A DNA stretch of 64,000 nucleotides, from contig JAAXGZ010000097.1 of NCBI GenBank assembly GCA_012271135.1, positions 99,936-163,935 on the forward strand, written 5' to 3'. The stretch is from Caldilineales bacterium (lineage in GTDB: Bacteria; Chloroflexota; Anaerolineae; Caldilineales; Caldilineaceae). This document shows, piece after piece, positions 18,636 through 27,472 of this stretch (the stretch's first letter is position 1; each line of letters begins with the position of its first letter). The notes under the pieces were generated by a model. The model searched no databases. It was not told where the DNA came from and worked only from the letters and a program-made list of their open reading frames with translations. Position numbers and translations under genes: made by a program.

Positions 18636-20525
18636 CTAGCGGTAGAAGCGCTCCTTGGACCGCATCTGCTCCCATTCCTCGCGCGCCGCGTTGACTGTGT
18701 CGATTTCACTGACCTCTGCCACGGGCACGTCCCACCAGGACTCGTAGGCATCCACACCGAGATAGCGGTCGTTAGTGACGTGGATGACGACCGTGCGGTC
18801 AATGTCCTTGGCGCGTGCCAGTGCCCCCATAACATCATCCACCGAATTGCAGCCAATGACCACGGCACCCAGACTGGCGGCGTTGGCAGCCAGGTCCACT
18901 GGTAGGGGCCGCTTGTGGCCACCGGCCTCATCCGTCGGCAACGCACCGTTCTCGGGAAACAGGTATCGCGTGCCGAATCCGCTTTGGCCCAGGGAGCGGC
19001 TTAGGCCTCCGATGCTCTTGAAACCACTGTTGTCCATCAGCACGATTGTCAGCTTGTAGCCCTCCTGGACCGATGTGACAATCTCCGAGGCCATCATCAG
19101 ATAGGAACCGTCTCCCACCAGGATATACACCTCTCGGTCCGGTTCCGCCATCTTTACGCCGAGGGCGCCGGCGATTTCGTATCCCATGCAGGAATACCCG
19201 TATTCCATGTGGTACTGCAGCGGATGGCGGCTGCGCCACAACTTGTGGGAGTCGCCCGGCAGGCTGCCGGCAGCACCGACCATCACAGCGTCCGGATCGC
19301 CCTGTTCATTCACGGCGCCTATGAGCGCACCCTGCGCGGCTACTCCGCTGTCCGACTCGTGCAAGGCATAAATCCGGTCCACCTCCGATTCCCACTCCTC
19401 CTTGAGCGCCGCGATGCGGGTATCAAGGTCGGCGTCGGTGACTTTTTCTGACAGCATCGCGTCCAGTTCCTCCAGGCAGACCCTGGCATCGCCCGTAACC
19501 GACACCCCTTGGTGCTTGCCGGCATCAAATTCGGACACGTTCAAGTTGATGAAGCGGACTTCCGAATCCTGAAAGGCGGTCTTGCTGGCGGTGGTGAAGT
19601 CGCTCCAACGGGTGCCAACCCCCATGACCACATCCGCGTCCCGGGCATAGATGTTGGCAGCGGACGTTCCAGTTAACCCCATTGCCCCCAAGCATCTGGC
19701 ATCATCGAAGTCCAGACTGCCTTTGCCCGCCATGGTCTCGGCGACGGGGATGCCGGTTCGGCCCGCAAACGCGCGCAATGCGTCTTCGGCTTCACTGTAT
19801 TGGACACCACCGCCCGCCACGATGAGCGGCCGCTGGGCTCCGCGCAGCAACTCCGCAGCCCGTTGCAGGCTGGCCAGATCTGCGCGCGGGCGCGGCACGT
19901 GCCACACCCATTTCTCGAACAGTGCTGCGGGATAGTCGAACGCTTCCGTCTGCACATCCTGCGGGATGGAAATCGTAACGGCACCGGTGTCCGCGGGGCT
20001 GGTCAGGACGCGCAGGGCCTCCGGCAGACTGTAAACCAACTGGTCCGGGCGATTGATGCGGTCCCAATAGCGGCTGACCGGACGAAACGTGTCGTTGACC
20101 GAGAAGTCTTGACTGTGTTCGGACTCCAGTTGTTGCAGGACCGGTGCCACATTGCGCCGGGCAAAGATGTCGCCCGGCAACAGCAGCACCGGAAGGCGGT
20201 TGATGGTGGCCGTGGCAGCCCCCGTCACCATGTTGCTGGCGCCGGGACCGATGGAGGAGGTACAAGCCAGCGTCCGCAACCTGCGGCTGTGCTTGGCAAA
20301 GCCAATGGCGGTATGCACCATGGCCTGTTCGTTGCGGGTTTGGTAATAGCGGAGCGCAGGGTATTGTTGCAGGGCCTGGCCCATTCCAGACACATTGCCG
20401 TGACCAAAGATGCCGAAGCATCCGGCAAAGAAGGCTTGGCGCCGGCCGTCGCGTTCCGTGTACTGGGCACACAGGAAGCGTACAATGGCCTGGGCCATGG
20501 TGAGACGCACAGTTGGTTCGGTCAT
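18636..20525 (-). CDS. iolD: 3D-(3,5/4)-trihydroxycyclohexane-1,2-dione acylhydrolase
   Basis: This TPP-dependent enzyme has 629 residues in three domains. The N-terminal PYR domain carries RNEQAMVHTAIGFAKHSRRL, the middle domain is of the DHS-like NAD type, and the C-terminal PP domain holds the TPP/Mg motif from GDGSYLMMASEI to LMDN. It opens the inositol-derived ring to 5-deoxy-glucuronate. ATG at 20525 (MTEPTVRLTMAQAIVRFL) matches the usual IolD start; an ATG 12 bases upstream overlaps the purine-rich site. It follows iolC by 27 bp. Confidence 0.95.
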   Translation of the reverse strand: MTEPTVRLTMAQAIVRFLCAQYTERDGRRQAFFAGCFGIFGHGNVSGMGQALQQYPALRYYQTRNEQAMVHTAIGFAKHSRRLRTLACTSSIGPGASNMVTGAATATINRLPVLLLPGDIFARRNVAPVLQQLESEHSQDFSVNDTFRPVSRYWDRINRPDQLVYSLPEALRVLTSPADTGAVTISIPQDVQTEAFDYPAALFEKWVWHVPRPRADLASLQRAAELLRGAQRPLIVAGGGVQYSEAEDALRAFAGRTGIPVAETMAGKGSLDFDDARCLGAMGLTGTSAANIYARDADVVMGVGTRWSDFTTASKTAFQDSEVRFINLNVSEFDAGKHQGVSVTGDARVCLEELDAMLSEKVTDADLDTRIAALKEEWESEVDRIYALHESDSGVAAQGALIGAVNEQGDPDAVMVGAAGSLPGDSHKLWRSRHPLQYHMEYGYSCMGYEIAGALGVKMAEPDREVYILVGDGSYLMMASEIVTSVQEGYKLTIVLMDNSGFKSIGGLSRSLGQSGFGTRYLFPENGALPTDEAGGHKRPLPVDLAANAASLGAVVIGCNSVDDVMGALARAKDIDRTVVIHVTNDRYLGVDAYESWWDVPVAEVSEIDTVNAAREEWEQMRSKERFYR

Positions 20526-20552
20526 TGTGGTTCCCATCCCCTTTCTTGGTTG

Positions 20553-21572
20553 CTACCAGCCGCCATGGCTGTCGATGAATTCGTTCACCTGGTCCCAGGT
20601 GGGCATGAAGTTGGCACAGCCGTGCCGCGTCACCACCATGGCTCCACAGGCGTTGCCCAGCCGGGCGGACCGCTCCAGCGTCCAGCCGCTGACCAGCCCA
20701 AAGATGAAACCGGCGCCAAAGGCATCCCCGGCACCCAGAATGTTGTAGATGTCCACCGGGAACCCGGGCACGTCGCGGGGAGCTTCGCCGCAGGTGTGGA
20801 CACGGGCCCCCAAGGCTCCGACTTTCTCAATTACGTGGCGCGGTCCCAGGCTCTGGATCCTCTCAATCGCAGCCAGAACATCCCCTTCGACCTGGGTGTC
20901 CGACACCTGCGAGTCCGTCACGGTCATCTGAGCCGGATCGGCCAGCAAGGCGGCGTTGACCTCGTCATGCGTACCGACCACGATGTCCACCTGCTGCATG
21001 ACAGACCGGGCTACGACCCCGAACGCCCTGGCGTCGTGCCACTGGTCGGGACGGAAGTCCAGGTCGAACACCACGGTCGCACCATGGCTGCGCGCCGACT
21101 CGGCCGCAAACATTGTTGCCGATCGGCTTGGTTCGCGGGAGAGGTTCGTGCCGGCAAACTGGAACACTTGGCAGTCGTCGTAGGGCGAGGCCAGCACGTC
21201 GTCAATCGTGACGTTGATATCGGCGCAATTCTCGCGGTAGAACACCAACGGGAACCGGTCCGGCGGTTCTATTCCCAGGACTACGGCGCTGGTGCGCAAA
21301 CCGGGCTTGCGGACAATGTATCGGGTGTCCACCCCTTCGTTGACCAGGAACTCCAGCACGAAATCCCCAACCGGATCGTCCCCGATGCCGGTCAGGAGGG
21401 CGACCCGGCGCCCCAACCGGGTCATGCCCACGGAGATATTCGTGGGTGAACCGCCGACGTAGGCGGCGAACGACGTGATGTCGGGGAAGGGGGCGCCCAC
21501 GTCGTTGCTGTAGAGGTCGATGCTGGATCGACCCATGTGCAGGGAGTCAAAGGACTTGGTGGAATCTATCAT
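20553..21572 (-). CDS. iolC: 5-dehydro-2-deoxygluconokinase
   Basis: The 339-residue protein is a PfkB/ribokinase-family kinase. The N-terminal motif YVGGSPTNISVGMTRLG binds the sugar, and the C-terminal signature NILGAGDAFGAGF carries the catalytic aspartate and anion hole. IolC phosphorylates 5-dehydro-2-deoxy-gluconate (DKG) to DKGP. The gene lies 33 bp after iolB and 27 bp before iolD. DKGP aldolase (IolJ), which should cleave the product, is not encoded in the window. Confidence 0.93.
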   Translation of the reverse strand: MIDSTKSFDSLHMGRSSIDLYSNDVGAPFPDITSFAAYVGGSPTNISVGMTRLGRRVALLTGIGDDPVGDFVLEFLVNEGVDTRYIVRKPGLRTSAVVLGIEPPDRFPLVFYRENCADINVTIDDVLASPYDDCQVFQFAGTNLSREPSRSATMFAAESARSHGATVVFDLDFRPDQWHDARAFGVVARSVMQQVDIVVGTHDEVNAALLADPAQMTVTDSQVSDTQVEGDVLAAIERIQSLGPRHVIEKVGALGARVHTCGEAPRDVPGFPVDIYNILGAGDAFGAGFIFGLVSGWTLERSARLGNACGAMVVTRHGCANFMPTWDQVNEFIDSHGGW

Positions 21573-21605
21573 GGCCGAGTGGAGGAACGGGACGACCCTG
21601 CGGAT

Positions 21606-22541
21606 CTAGGCGGGCCGATACAGTGGAACGTCGGGATTGGTGGTTCGGTAGGTGTCCTTGACCCATGCGTAGCGCGGATCGTCCTGATTCGCCAGACTTT
21701 GGGCGCTTCCCGCCAACACATTCAGATAGTAGGTCACGTAGCCGGGTGGGCTGACCACCGGGTGGTAGCCCTCGGGCACCAGCACCACGCTGTCGTTTCG
21801 TGGACGGACCAAGGCATCGATGGGCATTCCGTCCTGGTGGAGCGGGGAGGCTTCGTCAGTATAGACGCGTTGATAGGCATACCCGTCGGGATCATAGGCT
21901 CCGAAGGGCTCGCTGCGCGTGGAAGTGATTTTGTAGTAGTAAATCTCCTCCAGGTCGGCCTCCACCAACTTGCCCTGGCCATCCTCGATGTGGACGTCGT
22001 GCTTGTGGCCCGGATAGCTGCTCCAACCGCCGCTGGGGGTATACACCTCGACCAGGACAAGTTTGTCCACGGGAGAACCGGGTGGCAGCGGATCGTTGAT
22101 CTGCCGGGTCGCGTTGTCGCCCCCGCGCAGGTTCATCTCCACCTGGCCCGGGAGCGTCAGGAATGGCGGGTGTTCCACTTGCGCCGGGGCCATGGCAACC
22201 GCAAACTCGCCGTCTTCGACACAAGCCACCGTCAGGTCGGACCCAGGTGGCAGGTACAGGGTATGGCACGCGCCAACGAAGACGTTGGGCCGGCCGCCGA
22301 ACTCGCCGGGCAGGTCGATGCGGTTGGAAGTCAGTCGGTATCGGCCGCTGAGGTTTACCAGGGCCATCTCCTGCCCGCCGGTGGACGTCTCCCAAGTCCG
22401 CCCGGCCTGGATACGGTGCACTTCGAAACTGATCCACTGCCAGCCGGCGCTTTCCGGCGTCACGCGCGTGACCAGCCCGGGTTCACCGGACCCGGCGGCG
22501 GTTTGGGGCAGGACCAGGATGTTCTCCGAAGTGTATTGCAT
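21606..22541 (-). CDS. iolB: 5-deoxy-glucuronate isomerase
   Basis: This 311-residue bicupin protein of the IolB family has the metal-ligand region YPGHKHDVH followed by EEIYYYKI, and the terminal DPRYAWVKDTYR block. It isomerises 5-deoxy-glucuronate to 2-deoxy-5-keto-gluconate, the IolC substrate. ATG at 22541 (MQYTSENILVLPQ) is the family start; the upstream open frame has no family sequence. It is the first gene of the operon; a promoter candidate lies at 22648-22676. Confidence 0.92.
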   Translation of the reverse strand: MQYTSENILVLPQTAAGSGEPGLVTRVTPESAGWQWISFEVHRIQAGRTWETSTGGQEMALVNLSGRYRLTSNRIDLPGEFGGRPNVFVGACHTLYLPPGSDLTVACVEDGEFAVAMAPAQVEHPPFLTLPGQVEMNLRGGDNATRQINDPLPPGSPVDKLVLVEVYTPSGGWSSYPGHKHDVHIEDGQGKLVEADLEEIYYYKITSTRSEPFGAYDPDGYAYQRVYTDEASPLHQDGMPIDALVRPRNDSVVLVPEGYHPVVSPPGYVTYYLNVLAGSAQSLANQDDPRYAWVKDTYRTTNPDVPLYRPA

Positions 22542-22852
22542 CTGTGAATCTCGTTTGCCGGGACGATCGCGAACGTCGGCGTGGTTTGGGCCACGGGCGC
22601 GCCGAAATAGGTTGGAAACTGACGTGGCCCGTCGCCAATGCCCTGCTATTGTCCAACCAGGCCACCGCGAATTCAAGCAGCACCCGGGCCCAGGCAGCAA
22701 ATACAGCTCCCACTGCGACGGATTGGCCACGATGGGAGGCGGCAAACATTGAATCCGGGGCTGGCCTACAATCCAGGGTGTCGCGCGCTCCCCAATCCCT
22801 GGGTTTCCAGTTGTCGGGGGTGCAACCAGCCACGCTGAAGCGGAGCAAGGCC
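22542..22852. promoter_or_regulatory. Divergent control region of the inositol operon
   Basis: This 311-bp region separates iolB (minus) from the sugar isomerase gene (plus). On the minus strand TTGAAT (22676-22671), a 17-bp spacer and GACAAT (22653-22648) form a sigma-70-like promoter about 107 bases before iolB. Downstream of it lies an 8-bp inverted repeat GGGCCACG / CGTGGCCC (22588-22595 and 22623-22630), a possible operator or leader hairpin. No regulator gene is adjacent. Confidence 0.45.
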
Positions 22853-23659
22853 ATGACGTTCAAACTGGGATTCGCCACGCTGCGATGGAACGAACCAGAC
22901 CTCGAACCCTGCCTGGAAACACTCAAGGAAGCGGGATGGGACGGCTGGGAGGCCCGGTTTCCACTTGACTGGATGGGTACACCCAAGCGCCTGCGGGGCA
23001 TTTGCGATCGGGTCGGTCTGCCCTTGGCGGTGCTGACCGCAATTGGCAGCCCCGACCACCAAGACCCGAGGGTATTCGAAATCAACAAGCGCCGGATGGA
23101 ATTCGCAGCCGAAATGGAGTGCGACTGCTTCATGTTCATGTGCGCCCAACAGCCCCCGGACAGGCTGGCCAACACCGACGAGGTGCACCGGGCTGCGGAT
23201 GCGGCGGACGAATGGGCCGAATACGCAGGCACGCTTGGACTTGAGATCACCATGCACATTCACACCAATCACACGGTGAACTCCCTGGAGACATGGTCTG
23301 CCTACATGCAGCGCCTGCGCCGGTCGGGTCTTTGCATCGATGTCTCCCATGCACACTTGTGGGGCATCGATCCCGTGGATGCCCTCACCCTTTACCGCAG
23401 CCAGCTCAACTACGTGCACCTGCAGGAGTACACCTCGGTGGATATCCGGGACAATCGCTGGTATTACCCGGATTGGGTCGATGTGCATGTGTCCGGTCAC
23501 ATGGATTTTCCCGCCATCAGGGCCAACCTGGAGGAATCCGGCTTCGACCGCTGGGTCACCGCCTGCCCGGGAGCACCGATCCCGGGATCCGATTCGCCCA
23601 TGGACGAGGCCCGTCGCAGTGCCACCACGCTTGGCTACCTGCGGTCCATCGGATTCTGA
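22853..23659 (+). CDS. Sugar phosphate isomerase/epimerase family TIM-barrel protein
   Basis: The 268-residue protein has the xylose isomerase-like/AP-endonuclease-2 fold. Candidate metal-site blocks are GWDGWEARF, ITMHIHTNHTVNS, CIDVSHAHLWG and YVHLQEY, with histidines and acids spaced as in IolI/IolH/Hyi relatives. ATG at 22853 follows GGAGCAAGG. It is transcribed away from the inositol operon and shares its control region, so an inosose isomerase (IolI-like) or a keto-sugar epimerase role is likely. The exact substrate cannot be read from sequence. Confidence 0.75.
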   Translation: MTFKLGFATLRWNEPDLEPCLETLKEAGWDGWEARFPLDWMGTPKRLRGICDRVGLPLAVLTAIGSPDHQDPRVFEINKRRMEFAAEMECDCFMFMCAQQPPDRLANTDEVHRAADAADEWAEYAGTLGLEITMHIHTNHTVNSLETWSAYMQRLRRSGLCIDVSHAHLWGIDPVDALTLYRSQLNYVHLQEYTSVDIRDNRWYYPDWVDVHVSGHMDFPAIRANLEESGFDRWVTACPGAPIPGSDSPMDEARRSATTLGYLRSIGF

Positions 23660-23743
23660 TTCCCGACGGGATGCTTGTCGAGCATGCATCCCGCCAAGCC
23701 GCGGCCATTTGCCGGGTATCCGCACCCGCCTGGCATCGGCGCT

Positions 23744-24271
23744 TCATGAGGGGGAGAGTTCGTCGCGCAACTTGTCGAGTCTGAGCTGCATGATTTGCCG
23801 TTGCTGCTCGGCAGCGACCAGCAGTTCCTCTTCGGGCGAGTTGTCCAGGCGCTCCTGCAGCAGCTTGAGCATGGCCGCGGCGCTCTTGCCGGTGGCGCAC
23901 ACGATGAAGATGTATCCGAAGCGCTCTTCGTAATGCCGGTTGCCCATCGCCAAGCCGGCCAACACCTCCTCGCTGGCGGAGTCCACACCGGACTGTTCAC
24001 CCTCGGACCAGCTCTTTGTTGTGGCAAATCTTGCCCGCAGCGAATCAATGTCCCCAATCCTGGGGTGGTGCGCAAACGCTTCCAGCCAGTCGTCCTGATC
24101 CAGCCCCAGCCAAATTTCGTCGGCCTCCGATCGCAGGGCCTGCCAATCCGCAAACGGAATCCGCTGCACCATGGATTGGACCCAACGCCCGGAACCACAG
24201 CATCGTTCCAACAGCTCCGCCTGCCGCGCCGCAGGCAGGCAGTTCAGGGCAACCGTTGCTTCGCTATGCAT
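23744..24271 (-). CDS. uraD: OHCU decarboxylase (urate to allantoin, third step)
   Basis: The 175-residue all-helical protein is of normal length for the family. The motif HHPRIG carries the catalytic histidine (His69), and the conserved EQSG and ERFGYIFIVCATGKSA blocks follow. It decarboxylates 2-oxo-4-hydroxy-4-carboxy-5-ureidoimidazoline to S-allantoin in the cytosol. It lies on the minus strand, apart from the plus-strand urate oxidase and HIU hydrolase genes it works with; a LysM protein and an ISAs1 remnant now separate them. Confidence 0.93.
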   Translation of the reverse strand: MHSEATVALNCLPAARQAELLERCCGSGRWVQSMVQRIPFADWQALRSEADEIWLGLDQDDWLEAFAHHPRIGDIDSLRARFATTKSWSEGEQSGVDSASEEVLAGLAMGNRHYEERFGYIFIVCATGKSAAAMLKLLQERLDNSPEEELLVAAEQQRQIMQLRLDKLRDELSPS

Positions 24272-24320
24272 GGATCATTCCACCACCGACACGGGTCAAC
24301 CCAAATCGCACCCAGTAGAA

Positions 24321-25874
24321 CTATTGGTAGATGATGATGTCGGGTGGATGACGCAGCCCCTGCACTTGTTCCGGAGTCATGAGCGGCGTGTCGTATTTGA
24401 AGAACAGCTTGAGGGCGGGCCGCTCGGACGGCGTGGGGAGCGCGAAGCGCCTGTAGCCGTTTAGTTTGGCACTGGTTCCCCCAAAACCATCCATGTCGAA
24501 CGACAACTGGACGACATCATGATCCTCGATGCCGCCGCGATTGCGGAACATCCGTTCCGCGAACTGGTGCACCATCAGGAGTTTGGGCGGCAGCCCTTCC
24601 TCGTGCACGATTGTGGCCAGGAAACGCTGCACCTCATTTACCTCTTCGGCGGAAATAGAGCCAAGGGCCTGCCCCGGACGCACCCCCAGTTGCTCCGTCG
24701 CAAACTCGGGGTCCAGGGCGACGTGCACGAACGGTTCCCTGAGAAAGGGAGTGAGGAGCTTGACTTCCGCCAGTGGATCGCTCCACCCAATCTGCGTGTC
24801 CAAGAACAGCAGCAGGCCCTCCTCGCGGGCCGCCTCAACGTATTCGGCTATGCGATCGTGGGAGAGCCGCCTGATCCATGCGCCGTCGGGTGTGGCGCCA
24901 GCCTGCGCGACCCCCACAATCAAGTGAAAGGCGGGTTGAGTACTCCGGGGACCGTTGAGCTGATCGTAGCGTTCGGCCATGGCCGCGATCCGAGGAGCCA
25001 CGTCGCGCGGTGTGCCGTCACCCAGCACTCCCATCACCGGCACCCCCGGAAAACCGTAGAACGAGACGATTTGGGCCTCCGCCCAGGAAAAAGCGGTTTC
25101 CGACGAAGAAGCCGACAAGGCCTCGCCTTGCTCAACGACATGGACAACACTGTCCGGGTCCTGTGGCCCCGCCTGGTTCGGTACCGGATCGGTCGCGGGC
25201 ACCGGCGGCTCCTGGACCGCGGGTGGCTGTGGTGCCGGCGTCACGATGGGAGGCCCGGACCCATCGACATGCTTGGGCAACTCAAGGACTTGGCCTGCGA
25301 GCAGCAGATCAGGGTTCTGCAGGCGGTTATGCGCGATCAGTTTCCGCATGTCCACACCGTAGGCGCGCGCAATTACATGGAGTGTGTCCCCCGGCCGCAC
25401 CCGGTGCGATGTTGCGTCGGGATCAACCTTAATCGGCTCTGGTGCGATCACCGAAGCCTGGGACATGCGAGTTGGGGGAACGGGAACCTGCATCGACTGA
25501 CCGACCCAAATCGCAGACGACGAGTCGATGCGGTTGAGAAACAGGATCATTTCCAGCGGCACACCGTAGAGGGTTGCAATGTCAGGCAGGGAGTTGCCCA
25601 CACGGACCACATGGGTACCCAGGGAATGGACCGGGATGGACTTGACGGCAGGGATCACTACCCGTTGGCCGACAAAGATGCGGTCTCGGTTTTCGATACT
25701 GTTCCGGGAGACCAGAACGGAAATGGGGACATTGTAGTGGCGGGCGATAACCGCCAGCGTTTCCCCTCTCTGGACTATGTGAACCCGGTTCAAGGCCATC
25801 GCTGGCGCTGCCATCGCCGCCAACAGCAGGACGCCCGCGCATAACACGATACCCAACCGATGCAATCTGTACAT
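24321..25874 (-). CDS. Exported triple-LysM protein with C-terminal barrel-like domain
   Basis: The protein has 517 residues. A signal peptide (residues 1-28, ending PAMA) is followed by three LysM repeats: VHIVQRGETLAVIARHYNVP, VVRVGNSLPDIATLYGVP and HRVRPGDTLHVIARAYGVD. A Pro-rich linker (about 205-245) comes next. The C-terminal 270 residues contain GLLLFLDTQIGWSDP, VHVALDPEF and LLMVHQF, with beta-strand ends like a TIM barrel or glycoside hydrolase-like fold. ATG at 25874 follows GAGGGAAGTC. It probably binds peptidoglycan or chitin-like polymers outside the membrane. The barrel's activity is unknown. It has no obvious link to the purine genes around it. Confidence 0.8.
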   Translation of the reverse strand: MYRLHRLGIVLCAGVLLLAAMAAPAMALNRVHIVQRGETLAVIARHYNVPISVLVSRNSIENRDRIFVGQRVVIPAVKSIPVHSLGTHVVRVGNSLPDIATLYGVPLEMILFLNRIDSSSAIWVGQSMQVPVPPTRMSQASVIAPEPIKVDPDATSHRVRPGDTLHVIARAYGVDMRKLIAHNRLQNPDLLLAGQVLELPKHVDGSGPPIVTPAPQPPAVQEPPVPATDPVPNQAGPQDPDSVVHVVEQGEALSASSSETAFSWAEAQIVSFYGFPGVPVMGVLGDGTPRDVAPRIAAMAERYDQLNGPRSTQPAFHLIVGVAQAGATPDGAWIRRLSHDRIAEYVEAAREEGLLLFLDTQIGWSDPLAEVKLLTPFLREPFVHVALDPEFATEQLGVRPGQALGSISAEEVNEVQRFLATIVHEEGLPPKLLMVHQFAERMFRNRGGIEDHDVVQLSFDMDGFGGTSAKLNGYRRFALPTPSERPALKLFFKYDTPLMTPEQVQGLRHPPDIIIYQ

Positions 25875-26163
25875 GACTTCCCTCACGACCCGATCAACAG
25901 GTCCCGAATGTCAGTCGCAGGGGAGTGGAGCGCAGATTTACAACGACGGTGCGGGTGCACCGGCCTGCAACAGAAACTATTAAGATGACCAATTCAAAGG
26001 ATATACCAAATGGACCGCCCTTGCCGACGACCCGGCAAACTCCAGGATAAAAGCATCTGGATTGGTTGGGCCAACCGGGTGAGTTGGCTCGTGGCTACAG
26101 TGGTCAGTTCCGAATCCAGCCTGTGGAAAACCCTTGATGGACGGCCTGACGCCTTAGTGCCTG

Positions 26164-26466
26164 GTCGAGGCCCGGGGATCCGCGGCGGATCGGACTCAGC
26201 GCCACCATCTGACGGACATTTTGGTGCTGGCCGTCATCTGCGGTGCGGACAGTTTTGAGGCCATCGCCCTCTTCGGTCAATTCGGCGAGGCTGGGTTGCT
26301 CACCTTCCCGGAGCTTCCTCACGGGATCCCCTCGCACGGCACGCTGGAGCGGGTCGGTGCGCGGTGGGATGCAACCCGAATGGAGGAGGGCTTTCGGGAC
26401 CGGATGCAGGACACCTTGGCACTGACCGCCGGTCAGGTGGTGGTCATCGCCTCCGGTACTCTATGA
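26164..26466 (+). pseudogene. ISAs1-family transposase remnant
   Basis: The frame starting near 26164 reads HHLTDILVLAVICGADSF, then FGQFGEAGLL and ELPHGIPSHGTLERV, ending GQVVVIASGTL-stop at 26464-26466. This is the N-terminal DDE_Tnp_1-associated region of ISAs1-family transposases, where the intact sequence continues as GKTLRGS into the catalytic domain. The DDE domain is absent, so the element is dead. It lies directly upstream of the urate oxidase gene and may mark a past rearrangement that separated uraD from it. Confidence 0.75.
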
Positions 26467-26486
26467 TGTTTCCTGAATTTGCCGTC

Positions 26487-26507
26487 GGCCAAGCGATTCT
26501 CTTGGCC
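26487..26507. promoter_or_regulatory. Inverted repeat upstream of urate oxidase
   Basis: A perfect 7-bp inverted repeat, GGCCAAG and CTTGGCC, has a 7-nt spacer and ends 45 bases before the urate oxidase start. It is a possible repressor site or leader hairpin; no regulator gene is near. Confidence 0.3.
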
Positions 26508-26551
26508 TACCGCACCCGATTCGTGCTTGCCTGAGGATTGACTGTGCACCC

Positions 26552-27388
26552 GTGAAACTTGCAACCCACACCTACGGCAAAGCCCGCGTACGCGTCTTGC
26601 GCCTTGTGCACGAACAAACCCGGCACCGAATCTCGGAGCTCAGCGTCGACATGGCCCTGTGGGGCCGGTTCGATCGCGCCTACACCCACGGAGACAACGC
26701 GGATGTGGTGCCAACCGACACCATGAAGAACCTTGTGCACATTGCGGCCGGCCAACACCCCGACCTGGAAACCGAATCGTTCGCTATTGAGTTGGCACAG
26801 GGAATGTTGCAACGATACGGCCACGTGTCGGAAGTGCACATCGACCTGGTCGAAACCCCGTGGCACAGACTGCATGTCAACGGTTCCGACCATCCACACG
26901 GTTTCGTACAGTCGCAGGCCTGTACTCCGTTGGCGGGGGTGATGGTGGCCCGGGACCGGCAAACCGTCAGGAGCGGGTTCCGAGGCCTTGCCCTCATGAA
27001 GACCACAGGATCTGGTTTCGCCGGCTTTTTGCGGGACAAGGTCACAACCCTCCCTGAAGTCGACGACCGCATCTTGGCCACACGCATGCAAGCCAACTGG
27101 ACCTATGGCGCGGCTCCTGCCGGTTACGCTCAAACAGCTAGGACCATCCGCAGTACCTTGGAAGAAGTGTTCGCGGCCACTTACAGCAAGTCGGTACAGG
27201 ACAGTCTGTGGCGCATGGGCAGCGCCGTTTTGGAACGGATCCCTGAAGTCGAGGACATCACGCTTTCGATGCCCAACTTGCACTACCACGAAGTCGATCT
27301 GGCGCAGTTTGGTCTCGAAGCGTCAAACCGCGTGTTTCTGCCGACGGACGAACCGCATGGCCATATTGAGGCAACCGTGACCCGGTAG
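26552..27388 (+). CDS. Urate oxidase (uricase)
   Basis: This 278-residue cofactor-free urate oxidase consists of two tandem T-fold domains. The catalytic Lys-Thr pair is visible as Lys10 (YGKARVR) and Thr57 (NADVVPTDTMKN), the same positions as in characterised uricases. LMKTTGSGFAGFLRD, ATRMQANWTY and MPNLHY are further signature blocks. It oxidises urate to 5-hydroxyisourate, releasing H2O2. The start is GTG at 26552. The HIU hydrolase gene follows after 84 bp and guaD after that, forming a guanine-to-allantoin module on the plus strand. No xanthine dehydrogenase is in the window. Confidence 0.95.
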   Translation: MKLATHTYGKARVRVLRLVHEQTRHRISELSVDMALWGRFDRAYTHGDNADVVPTDTMKNLVHIAAGQHPDLETESFAIELAQGMLQRYGHVSEVHIDLVETPWHRLHVNGSDHPHGFVQSQACTPLAGVMVARDRQTVRSGFRGLALMKTTGSGFAGFLRDKVTTLPEVDDRILATRMQANWTYGAAPAGYAQTARTIRSTLEEVFAATYSKSVQDSLWRMGSAVLERIPEVEDITLSMPNLHYHEVDLAQFGLEASNRVFLPTDEPHGHIEATVTR

Positions 27389-27472
27389 CGGTGATCATGT
27401 CCGTGCTTGGTCCACAGCCTGGCCTGTTTCGGCACGGACCCAAACACATCGAACAACCCCGGAGCTACGGAT

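Noticed and set aside
17119..18639. Plus-strand open frame of about 500 codons opposite iolA
   Set aside because: It mirrors the high-GC codon pattern of iolA, which has all catalytic motifs.
19800..21449. Plus-strand open frame opposite iolD and iolC
   Set aside because: It is an antisense shadow of two well-supported genes, with no ribosome site or motif.
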